Assembly (NCBI GenBank): GCA_946406015.1
Contig: CAMJJD010000010.1
Location: 1 to 50,976 of the forward strand
Reading direction: 5' to 3'
Source of the DNA: an uncultured Bacteroidales bacterium
GTDB lineage: Bacteria; Bacteroidota; Bacteroidia; Bacteroidales; P3
Length of the DNA stretch: 50,976 bases
A program made the position numbers and the translations under genes. Shown one piece after another: positions 32,525-42,202 of the stretch (the stretch's first letter is position 1; each line of letters opens with the position of its first letter). The notes beneath the pieces were generated by a model. It was not told the DNA's origin and searched no databases. It worked only from the letters and a program-made list of their open reading frames with translations.

Positions 32525-33247
32525 ATGAAAAAGAGTCTGATTGTATTGTCTGCATTAACTTTGATGGCCTTCTGTGGCTGTGAGAAATGGGCAGGGACCC
32601 CTGTCACACAAGAATTCAGTGTCGACGGCACCTATACACAATTAGAGATTCAGGACGCTTTCGAAGTCACAGTCAGCAACGAGGTGAGCCAGGCAGTCGT
32701 CACGGCGGGTGACAACATCATGTCGAAGGTCCGTGTACAAAAGGATGGAAATACACTGAAAATTTATCTCAAAGGCTGGACTGTCAGCAGTGGAGAGATG
32801 AAAGTGGTTCTGCCGTACAATTCCAACCTGAAGAGTGTTGAGCTTTCCGGCGCTTCCGACTTCCGTTCTGCTTTTGCCATTGTGGGACAAAAGGTTGATA
32901 TAGAAATATCCGGTGCCTCGGATTTCTACGGCAGTGTCAAGGCCGACGAGTTGGAACTTGATTTGAGTGGCTCGTCCAGCGCTACCATCGACGGTGCCGT
33001 CGCCAAGCTCGACATGAATCTTTCCGGCTCCAGCGGCCTCAAGCAGAAGATAGTCGACGGGCGTTACTCCCTTGGATGCAACAATTGCGAATGCTCCGTC
33101 TCGGGCAGCAGCGACGCCTATATCCATTGCGACGGTGTTATCCGTGGCTCCGTATCGGGCAGTAGCGACTTGCATTACACTGGCAACGCCTCTACCTCTG
33201 CATGCAGTGTCTCTGGCAGTTCAAGTGTCATTCACGATGTGTTGTAA
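32525..33247 (+). CDS. GIN-domain (DUF2807) lipoprotein
   Basis: A 240-residue protein with a lipoprotein signal (MKKSLIVLSALTLMAFCGC). The rest is a head-GIN / DUF2807 domain: FSVDGTYTQLEIQDAFEVTVS at the start, then repeated short strands with Ser/Gly turns (VELSGASDFRS, IEISGASDFYGS, LDLSGSSSATI, MNLSGSSGLKQ, CSVSGSSDAYI, GSVSGSSDLHY). This forms a stacked beta-helix-like repeat with a period of about 20 residues. Its biochemical role is unknown in the family. A small lipoprotein gene starts 3 nt downstream. Confidence 0.9.
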   Translation: MKKSLIVLSALTLMAFCGCEKWAGTPVTQEFSVDGTYTQLEIQDAFEVTVSNEVSQAVVTAGDNIMSKVRVQKDGNTLKIYLKGWTVSSGEMKVVLPYNSNLKSVELSGASDFRSAFAIVGQKVDIEISGASDFYGSVKADELELDLSGSSSATIDGAVAKLDMNLSGSSGLKQKIVDGRYSLGCNNCECSVSGSSDAYIHCDGVIRGSVSGSSDLHYTGNASTSACSVSGSSSVIHDVL

Positions 33248-33250
33248 GAT

Positions 33251-33760
33251 ATGAAAAAGGCCTTGGTTTTGTACACAACGCTGCTGTTTGTCTTCAGCGC
33301 CTGTCACACCAACACATCGTCACAACCGACGGTTGAGGGCTTCTATACCTACGAGCATTCATTCTCTTACGATATGGATGACAGCCACTTCGACGTGAGC
33401 GAGACGGGTACTATGGACTTTTATGCCGATGGCACGGCTCTCGATTCGGCACGTCAAGTGTACCTCGTGTCACATGCCGACGGCGACACTGCGACGTGGA
33501 TATTCAACTATATCAGTCCCAGCCGCTGGCGCATGGAGGGCGACGACTTCTATTTCGCTGGCCTCAAAGAAGGTTTCCGCATGGAATTGATGGGCTCCGA
33601 TTCGGTGAGTGTTTTGGCGCAGAAGGTTATTGACACCTATAGCTCTGGTATTGACTACGAATACAGGTTTCACCTTGACACCCTGACGGCCGACCTGCTG
33701 CAGTGGAGTTTCACCTATCGCGATGGTCACTCCGATACGTGGCAATTTCATAGGAAGTGA
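33251..33760 (+). CDS. small lipoprotein, unknown function
   Basis: A 169-residue protein with lipobox FVFSAC (signal MKKALVLYTTLLFVFSAC). The mature part is predicted beta-rich: EGFYTYEHSFSYDMDD, ETGTMDFYADGTALDS, WIFNYISPSRWRMEGDDFYFAGL, LLQWSFTYRDGHSDTWQFHRK. This looks like a small barrel of the lipocalin-like kind, but no family is recognised. It lies 3 nt after the GIN lipoprotein gene, so a shared transcript and related envelope role are likely. Confidence 0.78.
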   Translation: MKKALVLYTTLLFVFSACHTNTSSQPTVEGFYTYEHSFSYDMDDSHFDVSETGTMDFYADGTALDSARQVYLVSHADGDTATWIFNYISPSRWRMEGDDFYFAGLKEGFRMELMGSDSVSVLAQKVIDTYSSGIDYEYRFHLDTLTADLLQWSFTYRDGHSDTWQFHRK

Positions 33761-33916
33761 CCCTAGAGAGTGCGACTGCTGTATTTTCTGCCCCATACGC
33801 CGATGTGTCGCAGAAAGGTGTGGAGACATGCGGCGACTGCTCCCCCAGATGGATTCTTGTGAAAAATTGGCAACAGTCCATGCCCACAATAGTGAAGCAC
33901 GGTGCAATCTACAGAA

Positions 33917-34447
33917 ATGACAATGGAATCAGACAGAATACTGCTGCGCCCCTGGCGCGACGACGACGCGGAAGCGCTTTTCAAATATGCCTCCGAACCC
34001 GAGGTGGGTCCCCGTGCCGGATGGCCGCCGCATAAGAGTGTGGAGGAGAGTCTGCAGATCATCCGCACGCTCTTCCACAGCGACCACATCTGGGCTATCG
34101 AGTGGAAGGAGACAGGTGAGCCCATTGGCTGCATCGGCTACTATGCCTATGGTGAGAGTAACATCGAGATTGGGGAGAATGATGCCGAAGCTGGCTACTG
34201 GGTGGCGCGCTCCTACTGGAACCGTGGCATCTGCACCGAAGCGTTGCGACTGCTGATTGACTACTGCTTCCGCGAAAAAGGGTTTCACACCCTTTGGGCC
34301 GACTTCTTTCCCGAGAACCCTGCCAGCGGCCGAGTGATGGAGAAATGTGGCTTCCGCGACACCGGCCGCATTAACCGCTGCAGCCAACTACAGCTTGGCG
34401 CCGACAAGCCAGTGAAGATAATGCGGTTGGACAATCAGCGACGGTAG
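33917..34447 (+). CDS. GNAT family N-acetyltransferase, RimJ/RimL-like
   Basis: A protein of about 176 residues starting MTMESDRILLRPWRDDDAEALFKYASEPEVGP, the typical opening of ribosomal-protein-serine-acetyltransferase-like GNATs. GYWVARSYWNRGICTEALRLLIDYCF is the acetyl-CoA loop and helix, and ASGRVMEKCGFRDTGRI is the C-terminal motif. An in-frame ATG at 33902 would add five residues without similarity. Its 3' end overlaps the convergent amidohydrolase gene by 13 nt, so no terminator separates them. Confidence 0.88.
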   Translation: MTMESDRILLRPWRDDDAEALFKYASEPEVGPRAGWPPHKSVEESLQIIRTLFHSDHIWAIEWKETGEPIGCIGYYAYGESNIEIGENDAEAGYWVARSYWNRGICTEALRLLIDYCFREKGFHTLWADFFPENPASGRVMEKCGFRDTGRINRCSQLQLGADKPVKIMRLDNQRR

Positions 34448-35568
34448 ACCACTTTGCCGTCGACCATGGTTAGGCGGACACTGTCGCCGTGTGAGGCATA
34501 GACGAGGTCGGAGAGACTATTTACGTCGGCCAGGAAGAGGCATGCGGGTTGGCCGGGAGCAATGATGTGGCCGAGGGTGGCGAGTTGCAATATCTGTGAC
34601 GCCGGCACCACGGTGGGGTCGCCGCGCCAACCTTTCTGTAGCAGGGTGGCGGTCTTCATCACCTCTATCATGTCGAGGTTGTTGCTCGAGGCCGAGCCGT
34701 CGGTGCCGAGGGCCACGCGGGCGCCGGCATCCAGTAGCTCAAGCATAGGGAAGCGGTAGCCGCTGCCCAGCTTCAGGTTGGAGTTGGGACAGTGGACGCA
34801 AGTGACATGATGGTCACCGATGAGGCGTATCTCATTGTCGGAGAGATGCAGGCAATGGGCGGCGATGATATTATCTTCTAGTTTATCCAGGATGCCTATG
34901 CTGTCAAGATATTCCCATGGGCGGCAGCCATGTTCGTGCAGGCAGTCGTTCACCTCCTTCTGCGTCTCGCTCATGTGGATATGCATCGGCAGGCCCAGCT
35001 CTTTGCAGGCATCGGCACAACGGCGAAGACCTTTTTCCGTAACCGTGTATATCGAGTGCGGCGCAATAGACACCGGCACGCCCAGCCTCATCAGCTCATC
35101 GATGGTATCGAGTTCGCCGCCGTCGCCGAAGACATTGAGGCCTAGACGGGCGTGGATGCTGCTGTCGGTGACAGCCCGAGCCATTGCCGGCAAGCGGAAG
35201 TACATGTCATTGAAGGCTGTGGTACCCGAGGCCAGCATCTCTCGGCAGGCCTGCAGGGTGCCTCGATAGACGAGTTCGTCGGTGAGCTTCTGTTCGGCCG
35301 GCCAGATGTATTCGTTGAGCCATACATTCAGTGGCTGGTCGTCGCCGAGGCCTCGGAAGAGGGTCATGGGGGCGTGAGAGTGCATGTTGCAGAGCCCGGG
35401 GAAGATTGCGAGGCCGGAAGCATCCAGCCTCACCCCCTGCCCCTCTCCTGGGAGGAGAGAGGTGTTGATATGCGGCTGGATATCATTGATAAGGCCATCG
35501 ACAATTGTGATGTCGACGGCCTTGCCATTTAGTATAGCGTTGTTGATGATAAGAGTTTCTCCACCCAT
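34435..35568 (-). CDS. mtaD: amidohydrolase, S-adenosylhomocysteine/methylthioadenosine deaminase type
   Basis: A 377-residue amidohydrolase. Metal-site motifs are NMHSHAPMTLFRG (HxH), the lysine-free MHIHMSET, IIAAHCLHL and GTDGSASSNN (final Asp). These match the branch that deaminates S-adenosylhomocysteine, methylthioadenosine or adenosine, or chlorohydrolase-like substrates; specificity is not decided by sequence alone. Residues 35-47 (NTSLLPGEGQGVR region) are encoded by a CCTCACCCC.../CTCTCC repeat also present in the gap upstream, so the N-terminal beta-sandwich seems to carry an insertion. Confidence 0.85.
   Translation of the reverse strand: MGGETLIINNAILNGKAVDITIVDGLINDIQPHINTSLLPGEGQGVRLDASGLAIFPGLCNMHSHAPMTLFRGLGDDQPLNVWLNEYIWPAEQKLTDELVYRGTLQACREMLASGTTAFNDMYFRLPAMARAVTDSSIHARLGLNVFGDGGELDTIDELMRLGVPVSIAPHSIYTVTEKGLRRCADACKELGLPMHIHMSETQKEVNDCLHEHGCRPWEYLDSIGILDKLEDNIIAAHCLHLSDNEIRLIGDHHVTCVHCPNSNLKLGSGYRFPMLELLDAGARVALGTDGSASSNNLDMIEVMKTATLLQKGWRGDPTVVPASQILQLATLGHIIAPGQPACLFLADVNSLSDLVYASHGDSVRLTMVDGKVVYRR
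35428..35466 (-). repeat. CCTCACCCC...CTCTCC repeat inside amidohydrolase gene
   Basis: The stretch reads CTCACCCCCTGCCCCTCTCC on the plus strand and continues GGGAGGAGAGAGG. A reverse-orientation relative lies at 35584-35621 in the adjacent gap, at the other side of the gene's 5' end. Confidence 0.75.
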
Positions 35569-35583
35569 AGTTTCTTGATATTA

Positions 35584-35621
35584 CCTCCCCTCGCCTAATA
35601 GGAGAGGGGGCGGGGGTGAGG
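35584..35621 (+). repeat. CCTCACCCC...CTCTCC repeat in atpC-amidohydrolase gap
   Basis: On the minus strand it begins CCTCACCCCCGCCCCCTCTC and continues into a partly complementary GGCGAGGGGAGG, so it can fold. It abuts the atpC stop codon. Confidence 0.75.
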
Positions 35622-35858
35622 CTACTGCACCAATATCAGAAGGTCGTTCTGCTGGCCTTTTACAACACCGCCGCGGATGTCGAAGGTCACCTCCTCGTCG
35701 TTATCTTTCACGAGGCGCACGACGCCTTTGGCAAGCGACGAGATGATGGGGGCATGGTTGTTCAATATCTCGAACAATCCACCTGTGCCGGGCAGTTGCA
35801 CCAGCTTGGCCTCGTCGTCGTAGAGGATGCTGTCGGGTTTGGTTATCTTGATCTTCAT
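35622..35858 (-). CDS. atpC: F1Fo ATP synthase epsilon subunit (short form)
   Basis: A 78-residue subunit with the N-terminal epsilon beta-sandwich only (MKIKITKPDSILYDDEAKLVQLPGTGGLFEILNNHAPIISSLAKGVVRL...FDIRGGVVKGQQNDLLILVQ). The C-terminal inhibitory helices of longer epsilon subunits are absent, as is normal in Bacteroidales. It lies downstream of atpD. The other ATP synthase genes are not in this window; the next gene downstream is an amidohydrolase. Confidence 0.93.
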   Translation of the reverse strand: MKIKITKPDSILYDDEAKLVQLPGTGGLFEILNNHAPIISSLAKGVVRLVKDNDEEVTFDIRGGVVKGQQNDLLILVQ

Positions 35859-35969
35859 TGCTTTAAGTTTTAAGCTAAATTGATAAATGAAAAGTGAAAC
35901 TGGTTACAGCAATGCTCAATAATTTCATTTTTCAATTTTCAATTCTCAATTCAACTCACAGCTTAACAC

Positions 35970-37478
<1,509 letters not shown>

Positions 37479-37510
37479 TTATACTTTGTTTCGATGCGAA
37501 AATTGCGGTG

Positions 37511-37518
37511 CAAAGATA
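37511..37518 (-). promoter_or_regulatory. -7 box TATCTTTG upstream of atpD
   Basis: A minus-strand TAnnTTTG match lies 36 bp before the atpD start. Confidence 0.65.
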
Positions 37519-37587
37519 CACATTTTTTTCCATTCCTTGATAAAAAAAATCGAATGGTCTCTTTTTTTAACATTCGTCAGGCGGCCA

Positions 37588-38478
37588 TCAGGCGAAGAAA
37601 GAGGCCACTTGGTCGAGTTGCAGGGCTTGGTCGACGGAGTAGTCGCCTATCTGCTCGCGTCGCAGAGCGCTGAGGAAGGCGCCGCTGCCGAGGGCTTGCC
37701 CGAGGTCGCGAGCCAGGGAGCGAATGTAGGTTCCTTTGCCGCAATGGATGCGCAGGTCGGCCTGCGGCAGGTGGGACGGCACCTCGCCCTGTGGTTCTTT
37801 GTAGAGGTTCCTGATAGGGTTGGAAAGGCTGGTCGCAACGGCAGGGCTGGCTTGGCTGGTAGTACTTGAACTCCCCGGCCTGAAGTCGGTGAGCTCTATG
37901 CTGTAGATGTTGACGGGCTTGGGCTTGATGAGGTCGGAGGCCGGCGGTTGGAGGTCCCGTGACCCATCATTCTTAATTCTTAATTCTTCATTATTGATTC
38001 TCGCTATTTCGTAGGCCCGCTGACCGTCGATTTTCACGGCGCTGAACATGGGCGGCACCTGCATGACAGTGCCCGTGAAATGGGTGAGGGCATCCTCCAG
38101 CAGCTGGCGGGTGATGTGCTCGTAGGGGTAGTATTGGTCGACGGCCTGCTCTAGGTCGAAGCACGGGGTTGTGGCGCCGAAGACAAGGGTGCAGGTATAG
38201 ACTTTGTCGCCGTCCTGCAGCAGGGGGATGCGCTTGGTGGCCTTGCCAAGACAGACGAGTAGCAAGCCTGTGGCCAACGGGTCGAGGGTGCCGGCATGGC
38301 CTATCTTGAATTTTTTAAGGCCGACATTTGGGTCGGCCTTCGAGCCGTTTGTGGCTCGTTGCCCGTAGGTGTTGCGCACTACGGCCTTTATTTTATTCAC
38401 CGCCTGGAATGATGTCCACTGGCGGGGTTTGTCGATGGGGAGGACGATGCCGTCCTGCAGCTGCTCAAAGGTGATCAC
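37588..38478 (-). CDS. truB: tRNA pseudouridine(55) synthase with unusual insertions
   Basis: A 296-residue TruB that makes pseudouridine 55 in the T-loop of tRNA. The catalytic Asp66 lies in [12 protein letters not shown], with [32 protein letters not shown] and [14 protein letters not shown] following. The start is GTG at 38478, whose GTGA overlaps the uppP stop, so translation is probably coupled; an upstream ATG frame has no similarity. Three atypical stretches interrupt the fold: residues 36-55 (two hairpins in DNA), 162-188 (heptamers ATTCTTA and a GGTCGGAGGCCGG piece) and 200-240 (Ser/Ala/Pro-rich). Confidence 0.93.
   Translation of the reverse strand: MITFEQLQDGIVLPIDKPRQWTSFQAVNKIKAVVRNTYGQRATNGSKADPNVGLKKFKIGHAGTLDPLATGLLLVCLGKATKRIPLLQDGDKVYTCTLVFGATTPCFDLEQAVDQYYPYEHITRQLLEDALTHFTGTVMQVPPMFSAVKIDGQRAYEIARINNEELRIKNDGSRDLQPPASDLIKPKPVNIYSIELTDFRPGSSSTTSQASPAVATSLSNPIRNLYKEPQGEVPSHLPQADLRIHCGKGTYIRSLARDLGQALGSGAFLSALRREQIGDYSVDQALQLDQVASFFA
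37930..37996 (-). repeat. repeat-derived insert in truB (GGAGGCCGG piece and ATTCTTA heptamers)
   Basis: Three tandem heptamers ATTCTTA, ATTCTTA, ATTCTTC lie at 37969-37989, preceded by GAGGTCGGAGGCCGG at 37930-37944. Both motifs occur in intergenic gaps elsewhere in this window (for example about 47813-47870 and 32391-32420). Confidence 0.8.
38317..38358. repeat. two adjacent perfect hairpins inside truB
   Basis: AAGGCCGAC (38317-38325) pairs with GTCGGCCTT (38332-38340), loop 6 nt. CGAGCC (38341-38346) pairs with GGCTCG (38353-38358), loop 6 nt. They encode residues of the first atypical stretch of TruB. Confidence 0.9.
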
Positions 38479-39281
38479 AGTACGTAAGGCAGGATGATGG
38501 TGGCCAAGCCCACAACGGCGCAGTAGAGGGCGAACCAGATGAGTTTGCCTTTCTTGACGATATCGATCATCCACTTGCAAGCCAGGCAGCCGCAGACGAA
38601 GGCGGCCAGGAATCCGACGACCAACGAGAGGGTGGGGAGACCGGCCATCGCTTCGGAGACGCCCATCTCGGCCATGTCTTTCACGTCGAGCAAGGCTTCG
38701 CCGAGGATGGGAGGTATGACCATCAGGAAGGAGAATTGTGCCAGACGCTCTTTCTTGTTGCCAAGCAGCAAACCAGTGGCGATGGTGCTGCCCGAACGCG
38801 AGAGGCCGGGGAGCACGGCAAGGGCTTGGGCAATACCTATGACAAATGCGTGCCAGGGGGAGATATGCTCACGCTGGCGCGGCTTGGCCCAGTAGCTGAA
38901 GGCTAGCAGCGAGGCAGTGATCATCAGGCAGATGCCCACCACCAGCAGGCCGCTCCCGAAGATGGCTTCCACCTTGTCTTTGAAGAATAGCCCCACGATG
39001 CCTACGGGTATCATCGAGATGATGATGTTGACGATGTACTTCGTACCCTCGTTCCATTTGAACTTGAAGAGGTCGGTGAAGAGCCACACAATCTCTTTCC
39101 AGAGGATGACGATGGTGCTGAGCACGGTGGCCACATGGACAGCCACGGTGAAGGTGAGGTTCTCCTCGCCGCTGAGCCCGAACAGGTGGGCTCCGATGGC
39201 CAGATGGCCGCTACTGCTGACGGGCAGGTATTCGGTCAGTCCTTGGATGACACCAAGTATCAATGCTTCAAACCATTCCAT
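38475..39281 (-). CDS. uppP: undecaprenyl-diphosphatase
   Basis: A 268-residue integral membrane BacA-type enzyme that recycles undecaprenyl pyrophosphate for peptidoglycan and surface glycan synthesis and gives bacitracin tolerance. Signature motifs are [31 protein letters not shown] near the N-terminus and [20 protein letters not shown] at about residues 157-176. There are several membrane helices. It belongs to the conserved ftsX-DUF3098-uppP-truB order and overlaps truB by 4 nt. Confidence 0.96.
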   Translation of the reverse strand: MEWFEALILGVIQGLTEYLPVSSSGHLAIGAHLFGLSGEENLTFTVAVHVATVLSTIVILWKEIVWLFTDLFKFKWNEGTKYIVNIIISMIPVGIVGLFFKDKVEAIFGSGLLVVGICLMITASLLAFSYWAKPRQREHISPWHAFVIGIAQALAVLPGLSRSGSTIATGLLLGNKKERLAQFSFLMVIPPILGEALLDVKDMAEMGVSEAMAGLPTLSLVVGFLAAFVCGCLACKWMIDIVKKGKLIWFALYCAVVGLATIILPYVL

Positions 39282-39284
39282 GAT

Positions 39285-39345
39285 GTAAAGTTTAAAGTTT
39301 ACGGTTTATAGTTTACAGTTTGCAGTTTGCGGTTTTGCTGGCCGC
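39285..39345. repeat. heptamer tract (AGTTTAC/CAGTTTG) upstream of uppP
   Basis: Degenerate tandem heptamers AAGTTTA, CGGTTTA, TAGTTTA, CAGTTTG, CAGTTTG fill the gap between uppP and the DUF3098 gene. The same family occurs at about 11400-11425 and 30560-30590. Confidence 0.85.
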
Positions 39346-39363
39346 CGACTGTGATATACAACC

Positions 39364-39606
39364 TTATTTCTTCTTGTACATAATGGCCACAATCTCGACC
39401 ACGAAGCCCAGGACGATGAGGATGGGCGACCATACGAGGCGGCGTGCGTCGAACATGGCGGGGTTGAAGGTGTCGGGGCTGTCCGAACCGCCGCCGCTGA
39501 GGAGGATGTATCCCAAAGCGAGGAGGACGAGGCCGACAGCCATGAGGATGTAGTTTATCTTGCCGAAGGCCAGCTCGAAGCGGCCGTTGTCTTGTTGGTT
39601 CTCCAT
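39364..39606 (-). CDS. DUF3098 family small membrane protein
   Basis: An 80-residue protein with two hydrophobic helices (INYILMAVGLVLLALGYILLS and SPILIVLGFVVEIVAIMY) separated by GGGSDSPDTFNPAMFDARRLV. This matches the DUF3098 pattern of Bacteroidetes, where the gene sits between ftsX and uppP. Function unknown. It follows ftsX by 21 nt and is presumably in the same transcript. Confidence 0.88.
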   Translation of the reverse strand: MENQQDNGRFELAFGKINYILMAVGLVLLALGYILLSGGGSDSPDTFNPAMFDARRLVWSPILIVLGFVVEIVAIMYKKK

Positions 39607-39627
39607 ATTGTATTATTACTTGTTGTT

Positions 39628-40482
39628 TTAATTCTTAACTATGTATCGGCGCACCGTGACGGCGGTGGCGAGGTAGGACACCACGATGCCGGCGACGATG
39701 AGCACCACGGCGATGGCACCGTACCAGAGCCAGTGCTCGGGGGCGATGAGTGCGAGGCTGAACTGGTTGCCGAAGGCCCAGAGTGTGACGAGTGTCAACA
39801 CGGAGGCTATCACGCCGCCCAATGCACCATAAAGTACGCTGCGCCAGAGGAACGGGCGCGAGATGAACGAAGCCGTGGCACCCACCATACGCATGGTGGC
39901 AATGGTCTCGCGACGACTGTAGATGGCGATGCGGATGAGGCTGGCGATAAGCACCACGGTGATGACCAGCAGCAGGAGCACGAAGACGATGAGGAACCAC
40001 GAGAGCTTGTAGAACACCTCGCGCAGTTCGCTGACCACGTTCTCTTGATAGGCCACTCCGGTGACTCCCTCCAGCCGGCTCACTTCGGCACAGAAGCGGT
40101 CGAGCACCTCGGTCGAGTTGTCGGGCAGCAGCTGCACGTTGAAGTTGACCATCAGCGAGGGGTAGAGAGGATTGTAGCCGATGAAGCCTACAAAATCCTC
40201 GCCCAGGTCCTCTGTAAATATCTCGGCGGCCTGTGCCTTGGAGATGTAGTCGATGTGCTTCACGAACGACATCTTCTCCATCACGGCCTTCTGCGCCAGG
40301 GCCAGTGAGTCGCTGACGTCGGGCGAGAGGTCCACCTTGTAGGTGATGCGCTCCTGGGCGTCGTGGGTGAGGCGGTAGGAGTGGTACTCGATGCTCAGCA
40401 ACAGGCCGAGCATGAAGAGCACCAGTGTGATGCCGAGCACCGTGGCGCCGTGGGTTCCCCAGAGATTGACTTTATTCTTCAA
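39628..40482 (-). CDS. ftsX: cell division protein FtsX
   Basis: A 284-residue integral membrane protein of the FtsEX complex. The first helix is at about residues 13-32 (ATVLGITLVLFMLGLLLSIEY). A periplasmic domain follows, containing VDLSPDVSDSLALAQKAVMEKMSFVKHIDYISKAQAAEIFTEDLGEDFVGFIGYNPL, then three C-terminal helices with the MacB-like permease pattern RRETIATMRMVGATASFI. FtsEX couples ATP hydrolysis to activation of cell-wall hydrolases at the septum. No ftsE is nearby. Confidence 0.94.
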   Translation of the reverse strand: MKNKVNLWGTHGATVLGITLVLFMLGLLLSIEYHSYRLTHDAQERITYKVDLSPDVSDSLALAQKAVMEKMSFVKHIDYISKAQAAEIFTEDLGEDFVGFIGYNPLYPSLMVNFNVQLLPDNSTEVLDRFCAEVSRLEGVTGVAYQENVVSELREVFYKLSWFLIVFVLLLLVITVVLIASLIRIAIYSRRETIATMRMVGATASFISRPFLWRSVLYGALGGVIASVLTLVTLWAFGNQFSLALIAPEHWLWYGAIAVVLIVAGIVVSYLATAVTVRRYIVKN

Positions 40483-40562
40483 CTTTCAACTTTTAACTTT
40501 TAACACTTAACACTCAACACTTAACACTTAACACTTAACACTCAACACTTAACACTCAACTC
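40483..40562. repeat. heptamer array (TTAACAC / CTTTCAA) between dnaN and ftsX
   Basis: Tandem CAACTTTC and CTTTTAA units pass into about nine copies of ACTTAAC/ACTCAAC heptamers, the reverse complement of the TTAAGTG family at 2243-2440. The array fills the whole gap between the dnaN stop and the ftsX start. Confidence 0.92.
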
Positions 40563-40564
40563 CC

Positions 40565-41710
40565 TTAGTTGGCCAGCATGACGGGCATGACGAGCATCAG
40601 TATATCATCGCTCTTCTCGGCGTTCTCTTCGGCGTAGTAGGGGAATATGATGCCTGCGCGCGAGGGATGGGAGAGTTCGATGAGCACCTGCTCGCTGTCG
40701 AGGTTGGTGAGCATCTCGGTGAGGAACTTGGCGTTGAATCCGATGTCCATCGGGTCACCCTCGTACTGGCAGGGAATGGTCTCGTGGGCCTTGTTCGAGA
40801 ACTCGATGTCTTCGGCCGATATGTCGATGTGGTCGTTGCTGATAGAGAGGCGCACCTGACGGGTGGCTTCGCTGGCGAAGATGCTGATGCGGCGCAGCGT
40901 GTTGAGGAACGACAGGCGGTCGAGGATCAGCTTGTTGGGGTTGTTCTTCGGGATGGCGGCCTCGTAGTTGGGATAGCGGCCGTCGACCAAACGGCAGACG
41001 ATGTAGAAGTTGTCGAAGGTGAAGAAGAGGTTGGTGTTGTTGTAGGCCAAAGTGATCTCCACATCGTCCTTGCGGGCGGCGAGGATGTTCTTGACGATGG
41101 TGATGGGCTTCTTGGGCAGGATGAAGTTGGTGCTCTCGTCGCTGTGGACGTCATTGCGGCGGTAGCGGACCAGCTTGTGGGCGTCGGTGGCCACGAAGGT
41201 GATGCCGTCGGGCGTCATCTCGCAGAAGATGCCGCTCATCTGCTGGTGCATCTCGTCATTGCTGGTGGCGAAGACAGTCTTGTTGATGGCTTCGACGAGG
41301 GAGTTCGAACCCAGGACGATGCTGCTGGTGCTCTCGGCCACGGGCATGGTGGGGTAGGTGGCGGCGTCCATGCCGGCCAGCTTGTATTCGCCCTGCCCCG
41401 AGACGATGGCGATGGAGTAGTTGCTCTGGTCCACGTCGAAGGTGAGGGGTACGTCGTCGAAGGTCTTGAGGATGTCAAGCAGCATCTTCGAGGGAATGGC
41501 CACCTCTTCAGCTTGTTCCATACGCGAGGTCTCCACCTCGAGGGTGGCGACGAGGGTGGTGGTGAGGTCGGTGGTCTTCACGGTGAGTTTCCCCTCCTCC
41601 AGATGGAAGTGGAAGCATCCGATGATAGGCATGGTGTTGTTGCTGGCAAGCACACCGCTGAGCGATTGCAACTGCTTGAGAAGCTGCTGACTGTTAACGA
41701 TAAACTTCAT
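40565..41710 (-). CDS. dnaN: DNA polymerase III sliding clamp (beta subunit)
   Basis: A 381-residue clamp with three repeated domains. It starts MKFIVNSQQLLKQLQSLSGVLASNNTMPIIGCFHF, with LAGMDAATYPTMP at about residue 112, FVATDAHKLVRYR at about 173-185, VDGRYPNYEAAIP at about 245-257 and the C-terminal ILMLVMPVMLAN. It encircles DNA and holds the replicative polymerase. No dnaA or oriC-like DnaA boxes were noticed nearby. A -7 box lies upstream. Confidence 0.97.
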   Translation of the reverse strand: MKFIVNSQQLLKQLQSLSGVLASNNTMPIIGCFHFHLEEGKLTVKTTDLTTTLVATLEVETSRMEQAEEVAIPSKMLLDILKTFDDVPLTFDVDQSNYSIAIVSGQGEYKLAGMDAATYPTMPVAESTSSIVLGSNSLVEAINKTVFATSNDEMHQQMSGIFCEMTPDGITFVATDAHKLVRYRRNDVHSDESTNFILPKKPITIVKNILAARKDDVEITLAYNNTNLFFTFDNFYIVCRLVDGRYPNYEAAIPKNNPNKLILDRLSFLNTLRRISIFASEATRQVRLSISNDHIDISAEDIEFSNKAHETIPCQYEGDPMDIGFNAKFLTEMLTNLDSEQVLIELSHPSRAGIIFPYYAEENAEKSDDILMLVMPVMLAN

Positions 41711-41745
41711 TTTATTCTCTGTTTTTTATTATTCCTTTGAGACTG

Positions 41746-41753
41746 CAAAATTA
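41746..41753 (-). promoter_or_regulatory. -7 box TAATTTTG upstream of dnaN
   Basis: A minus-strand TAnnTTTG match lies 36 bp before the dnaN start codon. Confidence 0.6.
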
Positions 41754-41802
41754 CCAATTATTTCCTAATTTCTCATTCTTAATTCCTATTTCTTTTCAAC
41801 TA

Positions 41803-42195
41803 TTAATCAACAACCACCCTCAGGAACACTCCCTCGGGCAGGTTCATCTCGTCCCACACCAGGCTGCAGTTGGCCCGCGAATACTTGTCGTCCAGATAGA
41901 AGGTGCCGTGGATGGTGTCCCTCACATAGAGCACCCGGGGGGTCTCGTAGAGCACCACCACGTTGGTCATCGTCTCCCCCTCGGTCGAGGTGAGGGTGCC
42001 ACCGATACTGTCAGGACTGAACAGCTTCACGAGGAAGCCCATGTTGTTGTCCATCACCAAGCCGGAACAGCCGCGGGTGCCCACCACAACGCCCTCGAAA
42101 GCAATCTCTTCGTGATCCGCGCAGGAGGTGAGCGTGAGGCAGAGGATGGCGGCTGCCATCAGTAAACTCCTACGGAGTATATTGTTTTTTCTCAT
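41803..42195 (-). CDS. small lipoprotein, unknown function
   Basis: A 130-residue protein with a lipoprotein signal (MRKNNILRRSLLMAAAILCLTLTSC). The mature part is beta-rich, with FEGVVVGTRGCSGLVMDNNMGFLVKL, TMTNVVVLYETPRVLYVRDTIHGTFYLDD and EGVFLRVVVD, and has two further cysteines. No family is recognised. It follows dapD by 7 nt on the same strand. Confidence 0.75.
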   Translation of the reverse strand: MRKNNILRRSLLMAAAILCLTLTSCADHEEIAFEGVVVGTRGCSGLVMDNNMGFLVKLFSPDSIGGTLTSTEGETMTNVVVLYETPRVLYVRDTIHGTFYLDDKYSRANCSLVWDEMNLPEGVFLRVVVD

Positions 42196-42202
42196 CTTAA
42201 AA

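Noticed and set aside
40565-41710. Replication origin near dnaN
   Set aside because: No dnaA gene and no cluster of DnaA-box-like sequences was seen around the gene.
40667-41740. Long open frame antisense to dnaN
   Set aside because: Same shadow effect; composition is Val/Gly/His-rich and dnaN is certain.
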